From Cranoglanis bouderius (lineage: Eukaryota; Chordata; Actinopteri; Siluriformes; Cranoglanididae): a DNA stretch of 64,000 bases. The stretch is taken from contig CM042543.1 in NCBI GenBank assembly GCA_023630585.1, forward strand, positions 622,501-686,500, in the 5' to 3' direction. The notes under the pieces were generated by a model, which ran no database searches, had not been told where the DNA came from, and saw only the letters and a program-made list of their open reading frames with translations. Numbering within the stretch: the first letter of the stretch is position 1; each line of letters begins with the position of its first letter. A program made the position numbers and the translations under genes. Shown in pieces: positions 24,608 to 36,495 of this stretch.

Positions 24608-27293
24608 ATTTAACAAGATATTATATCACTGGATACACGATATCCTCTGATGTTTACTCTGATTATATTACATCTCCAGACCTAACCTGGGGTTAGGGTT
24701 AGGGTGTAGGAGCTTTAGCGTAGGAGCTCGCTAGTACAAGTTCTCACTCAGAAATACACCTTTCACTCAATACACCTTTTCGCCACGATAAAAACAGCAC
24801 CCGGGCCAATCAGTAGCTGAATCTGGAATGACTGACAGTTACTTAGGTGTTCTAAACTCTCTGATATTAACTGATCTCGCTTTCTGTCACAGAAAATAGG
24901 CGGGTAGTTCAGCGGTGAAGACGTTGGGTTACTGATCGGAAGGTTGTGAGTTCAAGCCCCAGCACTACCAAGGCCCTCAACTGCTCAGGTGTATAAATGA
25001 AATAAATGTAAGCCGCTCTGGATAAGGGCGTCTGCCAAATGCCGTAAATGTAAAATACAGGATGTTTCGAGTTCATTAACGTGAAATAAAATCCATCAGT
25101 ACACTGTAAAACATTTCAGGTGGTTAAACTTAGAAACGAAAGTTCACCCGCTGCCTTAAAAACGTGAGTAAACACAACCTGAAGATAACCTTTGTTTCAA
25201 CTCAAAAACTTACATTTTACAAGTCAAGACAATGGATTACTTTAAGTTTAAATTTTTGAGTTCAGTGTGCAGCACTTGTCCTGACAATTGGAGTTAAGGA
25301 GAAGAAATAAGTTCACATAACTTAATGGGGCGATCATGTTTTACAGTGTATGTGTTACACTTAGCTAACATTAGCTAACGTTACGCACGTATACAGCGAA
25401 CACCAGTACCGTATATTCATTAGCCGAAAACGATAAAAAAACGACACTTTCGGTTTTTGACTGTAAGAGAAAGAAGGACGAAGACAATCTTACAACCAAG
25501 TGTCGAATCGAACATTTTACAAATAATTTTAATGGTGATGATAATTACAAAGTGATTAAATACGTAGGTTTTTTCTGGTATGCCGGTGTTCTCCCGAGTT
25601 CCGGGGTCCGACTCCTATTGGTATTGATTCTGCGTATTTACTTGACGTATTCCTTTTGTTTCTGTTGTTCTCTTGGTTGACGATTAAATCGTTTATCATT
25701 ATTTATAGAAAATGGTAAATCATGAACAAATCAATATCACACAAGTCTAGTGATAGAGACAAAAATGATATTTGCTGTAAGTTCTTCCCTGTGGCCGGTT
25801 ATTTTTTAAAAATCTGCATACCGCAGTGAAAATCTTTACACCACAGCGCTGCTGAATTCTGACATCAGAAGGTGTTGATTAATTCCCCATAACAGCAGCT
25901 CTGACAGCAGTGCAGCTGCACGTCAAATCACGCTTGTTTTAATACGTTATCGTTTCTATAGCGACAGCTTGTTTGTAATCGTTGATGTGGTGAAGTTTTC
26001 TCAAAATAAGGAGATGTTTATGTAACATTTATGGAAGGAGTCTCCAGTGTCAGCGCTTTGTAACAGTCCTTCAGCGGTTTCTCGGTTTAAACACGACAAG
26101 CTGCGTTTATTTTGATTACCTGTGATTATAAGCTCCGCCCCCAAGCAAGCTCAGAATCGGCGTAAAAAAGTGTGTGAATGTAATCGAAGAATATCATATG
26201 ATCATGAACAATAGGTTTTAATAATGTTTAACACTTCTTTAAACTAGCCACGCCCCTTTATCATCATGCACGTGCAGGTTGACCTTCAGGAAATGTTGTT
26301 TTTTATGGCAGGACCAGATAAAGTGTGAGCACAAACCCAACCTGTTCAGAGTCAGGAGGTCACAGAGGAAACCTGAGGGCTTTAATAACTGTGAGTTCTT
26401 CGTGTGGTTTTAAAACACCGTCCGCTTCCCCACGTTTACTGTAATTATCTCTCCATCCTCTCCATCTGACGTGGTGATAAATGCAGGAGTTTTGTCCCTG
26501 TGCAGCACAGGATGGAAGCGAGAGCAAATTTGATGTAATGCACAGATTTGAATCTTCTTGTCGTTCTTTAAACCAGAGTCAGTTACGGCTTCTGTGGCAG
26601 AGAAACCGTGAAGGTTTTGTGTTTTTGTAAAGCAGGAGAAACTTCCAGAAACATATGTTCTAACCATCTCCAGGTTCTGATCTGCAATCCTGACACACGG
26701 TAGAAAACTTTTCATTTCAGAACTTTTGTTGTTTGCATCAGAGATTATCTTAGAAGAAGAATACTTATAAAGGTCTTTGTATAGTGAAGCCTGCTTATTA
26801 AAACCAATGTTTTTAAAAAGAAAAACTCTCTGTTCCTGATAGAGCTTTAAAAACCTCAACCTTTATAAATAAATAAAAAATTTTGAAAAAAGAAAAAACT
26901 GGAAGTCTGTTCTGAGCTCCAAGTCTGGAGAAAATGGGGATTTTGTTTGTTTGTGCAGTATAAAGTGAAAAGGTGAAGAAAAAAACCCCATATAAATGAT
27001 TTGCACGTTATAAAGCCACAGCAGGTTTTATTATTATGAATAGAAATAAAAAATTATAAATCAGAGTCAGGTGATTGAGAAAACGTGATATTTTTGTCTT
27101 TATTGCACATGTTCACTGTGTTGTGGCTGATGAATGAGCTCCGTGTGTACGATGGACCGAACGATTAATAATTTACGTGAGCAGAAGAGCGACATGCGAA
27201 CATTTTTCTGTAATCGTAATGAAAATCGTTGCCTATTATATTAATGCACACATTTTTTCTTTGTCTTTCCTGTAACTGGGTGTGTATGGGTGG

Positions 27294-27370
<77 letters not shown>

Positions 27371-29178
27371 CACACGGGCAGCCCTGCAGTCGTATATTAT
27401 GATGTGGTTTTCATTTCATCTCCTCAAGTTCATCCTGAACACGCCGCTACACGCAGCCTGCATTCCCTCCACCTCGGAGAAACAATGATGGCCTGATTTC
27501 AGGAGTCACGATTCATCTGAGAGACACTTTCTTTAAAAAAATTTAAAAAAAAAAAAAACCGACCAGTCTGTCTCAATCATTTCAGAGAAAAAACAGGTTG
27601 TGTGTTTGCTGTCTCTAGTGCTGTATAAACTCTGTTCAGGGGAAAGTAGCTAAAGCACGCTCAGAAGTTCACAAGAAGTCACCATGACCTTCTTAACTAA
27701 TTTGTATGTTCATTTAATCACCGTGATCATGTTTCTGACAAATGTTTGCCTGGATAATTTTTTTTTTGAAAAGTCATCGTGGATGCTGTAGAACATTAAT
27801 ATCAGCTGCTATAATAAAGATATCGTGTTAGTGAAATTGTCTGGTGGAACTCATCGAATGAATGCATTTTGGCGAAAAGCTGAGATGAGATAGAGTCCGT
27901 CTATACGAGTCAAGGTTACGTTCCTGCGTTGCCCTCCCGGCTATAGACCCTCCATAAAGCCCAAGAAGAGCTGTTTAGGATAAAAATGGAAGAAAACAAA
28001 GAGCAGTTCCAGGAGGGAACCCTACTCAGGTGGCAAATAGAATAAGGAATAAACCAAACCAGTAGAACGTGACGGGAACATCTCCACCACCACCAACCAG
28101 TCTACTCTACTTCTTCTTAGTAATGTGTACGCCAGAAATACTTCAAACAGGAAGGAAGCTATTGATTTTCAGACATTTGACCTTGCTGTGACCTTGACCC
28201 TGTTTGGATCAATTCTAAAATCTAATCAGTTGATCTTCAGGTTAGGATGATGCTCCATATAAATACTACAAACGTTCAACCGTTCGCTCTGGAGATATCA
28301 CGCTAAGGAGAGTCTCAGATGGACACACGGATGGATGACTCGAAAATATAACACCTCCACTACCTAATGACAGAGGCATAATAATAATAAGAAGAAGAAG
28401 AAGAAGAATGTTCAACGAATGGCGCACAGTAAAGGCAGGAGAAAGTCCATGACGATGGAGGAACCTGCACGATGTGTAAAGAATAGAGGATTTGATCTCG
28501 ATGCTGATCATAAAGGTTATAAACAGCGTATGTCATCTGTGTATCTGTGAAATCTCTTTTTTTACTGCCACACGTTATTAAATCTGTTTCCTTTTTATTA
28601 ATGTCTCATGAGGAAATGATCGTGTAACATCAGCGACTGTAGGAACATCACGTCGTGATCTTGAGGTTCTTTTACGGCCCGAGCAAAAAAATAAATAAAA
28701 TTAAAAAAGTAAATTAGGATATAACCGGTTTTTTGTGTCAAGTCTGGAAATTTAGAATTTAAAGAATTGGACTCGAGTCACTAGGGTTCTTATACGGTTC
28801 TTAATCTGTTGTGGTGCTCTATCCTGGTCTGGGTGGAGGTCTGATCTGGAGTCTAACCCTGAAACATCATACACCCTGAATGTGACACCGGTCTCTCATT
28901 CACACCTTGATGGAAATTTAGAGTCACTAATCTACCTACAGGCATGTTTTTTTTTGGAAGAAGGTTGGAAGAAACTGGAGAACCCAGAGGAAACCCACAT
29001 GTGGAGAATATGCATAGTAACGTGAGCTCAGAATGGAACCCGTGAAGACCGGGAGAGAGAGAGAGCAGGAATAAAGCTGCTGTAGGTTTAGCGAATGTGT
29101 TCCTTTTTACAATTTCTCACAATGGCAAATCTGCAGGATGGAGCTGAACTGAACTGAAACACATGACTCTACAGTTCC

Positions 29179-29235
<57 letters not shown>

Positions 29236-31484
29236 TGTGTTGCACTATAAACACTTAACCGCTTTGTCGTTAACAGGGAGGATCGCCTCTGAGCCGGTCG
29301 AGGATGTCGATCCAAGCAGCTTCATTACAGACACGGTACGAAGAATATTCCTACGAATATATTTATTCATAAAACAGCTTTTGTAAATAAATTTATCTTA
29401 TTTATTTGTTTACGCGTCTATTTAAACTAACACGAACACGAACGTACAGTATTTATGTCCAGTTACCTGTTATATGTGCTGCATATGTGAAGTAAATGTT
29501 ACGCTTGATTAGTGATCACTTCAGTACTGAGTTCTGGATCGTGATTGGTCGGAAGGTGTTGATTAGTTTTCTATAACAGCAGCTCTGACAGCAGCGCAGG
29601 TTTATATTAGCGTGCTCGTTCTGATATTAATACGTTATCGTTTCTATAGTAACAGCTCATTCACAGGGACATGTACGGCGGACGCTCCGCTGATGATAAA
29701 CGGATATTAAAAACACTGATATGGTGAAGTTTTCTCAAAATAAGGAGATGTTTATGTGACATTTATGGAAGGAGTCTCCAGTGTCAGAGGTAAAGGTGTA
29801 ACGTTAAGTTTTCCGACATCTTCGGGACAGAGGAGTTTACGCTTTTTTGCGATTTCTCTGTAACAACATACAACAAGCTGCGTTTTTTGTTTTTTTTTGT
29901 CTTATTAAGTTGAATAGAGAGAAGAAAGAGAGAGAATAAAGAGAAAGAATAAAGAGAGGGAATAAAGAGAGGGAATAAAGAGAGAGAATAAAGAGAGAGA
30001 ATAAAGAGAGGGAATAAAGAGAGAGAATAAAGAGGGAATAAAGAGAGAGAATAAAGAGAGAGAATAAAGAGAGGGAATAAAGAGAGAGAATAAAGAGAGA
30101 GAATAAAGAGAGGGAAGAAAGAGAAAGAGTAAAGAGGGAATAAAGAGAGAGAATAAAGAGGGAATAAAGAGAGAGAATAAAGAGAGAGAATAAAGAGAGG
30201 GAATAAAGAGAGAGAATAAAGAGAGAGAATAAAGAAAGAGAATAAAGAGAGAGAATAAAGAGAGAGAATAAAGAGAGAGAGAATAAAGAGAGAGAGTAAA
30301 GAGAGAGAATAAAGAGAGAGAATAAAGAGGGAATAAAGAGAGAGAATAAAGAGAGAGAATAAAGAGAGGGAATAAAGAGAGAGAATAAAGAGAGGGAAGA
30401 AAGAGAGAGAATAAAGAGGGAATAAAGAGAGAGAATAAAGAGAGAGAATAAAGAGGGAATAAAGAGAGAGAATAAAGAGAGAATAAAGAGAGAGAATAAA
30501 GAGAGGGAATAAAGAGAGAGAATAAAGAGAGAGAATAAAGAGAGGGAATAAAGAGAGAGAATAAAGAGGGAATAAAGAGAGAGAATAAAGAGAGAGAATA
30601 AAGAGGGAATAAAGAGAGAGAATAAAGAGAGGGAATAAAGAGAGGGAATAAAGAGAGAGAATAAAGAGAGAGAATAAAGAGAGAGAATAAAGAGAGGGAA
30701 TAAAGAGAGGGAATAAAGAGAGAGAATAAAGAGAGAGAATAAAGAGAGAGAATAAAGAGGGAATAAAGAGAGAGAATAAAGAGAGAGAAGAAAGAGAGGG
30801 AATAAAGAGAGAGAATAAAGAGAGGGAATAAAGAGAGGGAATAAAGAGAGAGAATAAAGAGAGGGAATAAAGAGAGGGAATAAAGAGAGGGAATAAAGAG
30901 AGGGAATAAAGAGAGGGAATAAAGAGAGGGCTGGTGAGGGAACGAGTGTTTATAGCTGCTATAACGTAAGTGACAACAGGAACTAACTTAACATTAAATG
31001 TAACTATAAATAGATAAAAAGTATTCTAAAAATTGTTATCGTTGTAGATTGCTGTGGTGTAAGAGGAATAAAACACTTAGGGGTTTGCTGTTATAGGAAA
31101 ATAATCAACTTCGGAGTGGGAACAGTAACTCCTTACAGAAAACACTGTCCGCTGTACACGTCCCTGTGAATGAGCTGTTACTATAGAAACCATAACGTAT
31201 CAGAACGAGCGCATTAATATAAACCTGCGCTATTGTCAGAGCCGCCGTTATAGAAAATTAATCAACACCTTCAGGAGAATGATATAATGGTCAGGAGAGA
31301 AGTAGTGAAGTAGGCGGTGTGTTGAGGCGGTGAGTCGAGGCAGTGAGTCAGGTCTTTGTGCTGCGCTGGAATGGAGATGTGTTTCAGCTTGTCCTCGCCT
31401 CATTAGCCTCAAAGTGTCTTATCTGTTCAAATATGCCTCTACTCAGGGAAAAAAGAGGGATAAGAGAAATACAGAGTCACTGTC

Positions 31485-31554
<70 letters not shown>

Positions 31555-34500
31555 AGTCTCTGCATGGTGAATAAAAAGTGTGATGCTTTTTTTCTTTTCT
31601 CTCTCTCAGTCCCGCTCTCTGAAGTCCAACTACCCCGTTCAAGTCACTGATCCACACGGTAACGCACGATTTTACACCCACAGCCTCTTCTAACATCTCT
31701 GCCCGAGTCAGTTTTCATACAGATATTAAACATGGCTAGTGCTAGCTAGTACGCTAGTGCTTGAGTTCAAGTACATGATATATATATGAACATAACCTAA
31801 CATAAAGCTAAAATTGTCTAGCTACTAAAGTCTAATAACTACTGCTAAGGAAATAACAACATAAACTAAATACTAAGACATTATCACAATACTAGGGTTA
31901 GATACTGAAAGCTAAAGAAAATACACTTAGCTAAAACTAGCTAGCTTCACTACAGGCTATAGCCAAAGTAGCTTAAGTTTACACTGATGCCACATCTTTC
32001 GCTAATTACAAATATTATCAAATCACCAAACAAAATGTCCTTGTTAACAATCAGGGCATGTTAGCAGCCTCGAGTCTGGAATTATAAACATACAGTGTAT
32101 GCTATGTATGTTAGGAAAAGGAGGCTACGTTTAGCTAGCTAGCATTGTGAGTTTTCTCTAATGCTAGGTTGCTAAACTTGTTGGCTACATTGTCAATCAT
32201 TAGCTGTCTATGTTTGAGAATGTTCTCGAATGTTAGCTAGCTAACCAGCTCTACTTTGGTATATTCTCTCTAATATGTACATAGCTAGCTTTGGTTAGGG
32301 CTTTAAGGCTAATCTTCAGTGTTAGCTACATTTTTGATGTTATTCTCTGACATTACCTTGCTAGCTGATAAATATTTACAGTTAGTTGGACAGTTGGTGA
32401 TTATTAAGGATTAGCATAATAGATCACAAGCTAGCAGGGAAGGTAGTTCGAGGCATATTTCTTTTGGAAAGTGTTTAAATTCTGTGTAAGTGATTTTAAT
32501 CAGTTAGTTTGTTGTAAACACTGGTTTTTTCCAGGCGGTTGTTTGTTCAGTGGATCAGGATTTATTTCCTTCATGGACTTTATGTCACTCCTGTTGTCTA
32601 ATCGGCTTCTGTCATCTCATGTCTCATTTTTAAACATCATCAGTTCATCGTTCTTTCCACAAACCTGCTCATGATTACAGTTTGTCTCGCAGATTTGAAT
32701 CTGTACTGTGTCATAGTTCAAGTTTGATCTGCATTAATTTAGTTAAAATCAATTAATAAACATTTAAGGGTTTACACCAATGAATAAAAACATATTTTGG
32801 GAATTATGACAATTAATAATTCATTTTTTAGAATTAATACACAATGAATAAAAGTTCATTTGGGGGATCACAACAATTCATCATTTTTTTGTGGATTATA
32901 ATAATTTAAACATATATACACAATTACACAATATAAACATTTTTGGGATTATGATACTTAATAAAAATGCATTTTAGTGATTACTCTAATTTATTTTTGG
33001 AGGGGGAAAAAAAACAATTTTGGGGATTATACCAATTAATAAAAATGTATTTTATTGGATTGCACAGATTTTATCTAAATACCCATAAATAGTTGTGTAA
33101 CCTTACTAATATGCTCATTTGCTTATTTCATGTTTATTTGATATTGTAGTTCATCAGGAGCCAAATATTGTCATAATTAACAAACAGTATATTCCATAGC
33201 CTTAACATTTGTCCATTTTAGCTAAAAATATGACATTTTATTTTTTTATAATTGTATCACGGAGGAACCTTTAACTCTGTTTAACAACAGTAACCTGAGT
33301 GAATTAGTGGTTTAGGATTTTACAACTCTGATTTAATAAGATTGACAGTTTACTGACTCCGATGTTTATTAAAACCTCGGCTCTAAAGTCCCGCTTTCAG
33401 ATCTCGGACCTGACTCAGACATGTAGACGGTCGTTGTTGACACACGGTGGTTCCTCCCTGTACCGCTGAGATCCGTGTCTTTTCTGTTGTTAATCTTTAC
33501 ACTCATCACCTATTGAGCAACAAAATACCCCGTGGAGTAGTGAGGGGGGGGATCTTATGGGTGGAGGTGGGGTATGTGAGAGGTGGTGTGACAGGTTGCT
33601 CCTTTAATTATTCTTTCCAATCCTTCTTTTCATGGAGGATCTAAAGCCGTTTGGGGGTTGAACAGATCCACGTACGAACTGAAACTGGAAACCTATCGCT
33701 GATTTTCTAAACGAAAGAAACGTATGTAATAAAATCTAATCCTAATTATTCATTCACATGATCAATTACACACAAGACATGGGGTGTTAGTTTCAGGGAA
33801 AAAAGTTTGTAAGACAAATCATTTTAGCCATTCAGTCAGGACAGAAATAATGGCGCCCTATAAAAGGAGGAGGAGGAGTTAGTGTCTGTGGTAGCCGACG
33901 CTCCGCAGTGGCTGAGCTGCATTAGTGGAAGATTTAGTGCTTAGGAAGGTCCTCTTTAACCGCCCAATCGCCATTTTATCATTTCCAGCTCTCTGTGAGC
34001 TTTATGGAGACTTGTGGGCGCGGCTAAATGTAAATGTGCCGTGAACATGCTTGGTAATTCACAGCTGATTGGTGTTCATCAAAGTACACACACGAGAGTA
34101 CGAAGAAAATCTGGCAGGAATTTTTTGTTTGGTTTGTACACACAACTGTAGTAAAAGAATGATAAATAGAATGATAGATGAAGCCTGGAAGGAGCAGGAA
34201 ATTACTATCAGTAAAGTTGAGTATGAGTAGTTTGTGAGTAAGTGCTATTGTTTATTATCAATTTTGTAGATAACGTGACTCTACAGCTCAGTTCAGTGCC
34301 TCCGGGATACCTCACACCTCCCATGGACCGAATACAGCAGGTGAGTAACTTGTTTCATGAAATGTAACTATAAATGGATAAAAAGTGTGGGGAAAAAAAT
34401 TGTTAATCGTTGTTAATGTTCTGAGTTATCACATGTCAGTATTTTCAAAGCAGTTGATTAGATAAATTTTTTCTTTCTCTCTGCCGGAATTAGTAGAAGT

Positions 34501-36434
34501 TCGATTAAAAGTATCACTGAACTATTGAACTTTTTCATGTTTTTATTTTAAATGCATCATAATTGTTTTGCTGGCAGGTTGTTCACAAATCCATTTATAA
34601 TGATGCATATCGTATATCGCAGAATTGCCTTAAAGTAGCATCTCATATCGCCTTATAGTGTATCGACATTTATAGCAAAAAAAAAAACTGCTAGCATACT
34701 TGTAGTATTTTGTGTAAGTTGACATAGCGGACTAGGACACTTTTCTCCTTAAAACATTTTGGACATATAACTTGCGCAGTTTTGTTATAGACTCCTGGAG
34801 AAAATAACGTCGGCTGCATGAGGCGGTAGGAATTTATGGACGTGTGCAGTTTCCTCCACTAATATCAGCCCCTCGGTAAATATGAGCAAAGAAGGCTGTG
34901 AAAAATTGTCTTTATTGTTTTACCTTTTGATCTTTTTGTTAAAATTCACAAAAATACTCTGCTCTCATGGATATCAAACAATTGCAAACACAACACAGGT
35001 TTATCAAAAAATATCTTTGTTAAATACAGGTGTGCAACAATTATTGGCACCCCTATGAAATCACATGAGAAAAATATATTTGAAGTATATTCCCATTGAT
35101 ATTTTACATTGTTTTAGTACACCTGGGTGACTAGGACCAGGAAATTGTTCAACCATGAGTTCCTGTTTCACAGGGGTATAAATATGAGGTAACACATAGG
35201 CCAAATTCCCTTAGTCATTCATAACAATGGGTAAGACCAAGGAATATAGCTGTGATGTGCAGCAAAAGGTTGTTGAGCTTCACAAAATGGGAAGTGGCTA
35301 TAAGAAAATAGCACAAGCATTGAAAATGTCCATTTCCACCATCAGGGCAATAATTAAGAAGTTCCAGTCAACTGGAAATGTTATGAATCAACCTGGAACT
35401 GGACGTGTGTCTATATCGTCTCAATGCACTGTGAAGAGGATGGTTCGAGTGGCCAAAAGATCTCCAAGGATCACAGCTGGAGAATTGCAGAAGTTAGTTG
35501 TGTCTTGGGGTCAGAAAGTCTCCAAAACTACAATCTGAAGTCACCTACATCACCACAAGTTGTTCATCCAAAAACAAACTCGAGCGTCTTCAGTTTGCCA
35601 GACACTACTGGAACTTCAGATGGGATCGGGTTCTATGGTCAGATGAAACCAAAATAAAGCTGTTTGGCAGTAAACACCAGAGGTGGTTTTGGAGCACACA
35701 GAGAGGTAGCCATATGGAAAAGTACCTCATGTCCACGGTTAAATATGGTGGTGGCTCTTTAATGTTTTGGGGCTGTTTTTCTGCCAGAGGACCTGGACAT
35801 TTTGTTAGGATACATGGCATCATGGACTCTATCAAATATCAACAGATATTAAATGAAAACCTGACTGCCTCTGACAGAAAGCTTCAAATGGGCCGTGGTC
35901 GGATCTTCCAGCAGGACAATGATCCAAAACATACATCAACATCAACACAAAAATGGTTTACTGACCACAAAATCAAGGTCCTGCCCTGGCCATCCCAGTC
36001 CCCTGACCTGAAACCCATAGAAAACCTGTGGGGTGAACTGAAGAGGAGAGTCCACCAGCGTGGACCTCAAAATGTGAAGGATCTGGAGAGATTCTGTATG
36101 GAGGAATGGTCTCAGATCCCTTGCCATGTATTCTCCAACCTCATCAGGCATTATAGGAGAAGACTCAGAGCTGTTATCTTGGCAAAGGGAGGTAGCACAA
36201 AGTATTGACTAAAAGGGTGCCAATAATTGTTGCACACATATATTTAACAAAGATATACATTTGGATAAACCTGTGTTGTGTTTGCAGTTGTTTGATATCC
36301 ATGAGAGCAGAGAATTTTTGTGAATTTTTTTAGCAAAAGATCGAAAGGTTAAACAATAAAGACATTTTACACAGCCTTCTTTGCTCATATTTACCGAGGG
36401 GGCCGATATTAGTGGAGGGCTCTGTATCTATACA

Positions 36435-36495
<61 letters not shown>

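Noticed and set aside
24690..24710. GGTTAGGGTTAGGGTG as an interstitial telomeric repeat
   Set aside because: Only two full TTAGGG units, too short to distinguish from chance.
33850..34030. GC-richer patch in EDARADD intron 3 as a conserved enhancer
   Set aside because: Attractive position, but conservation cannot be judged from one sequence; nothing specific is visible.
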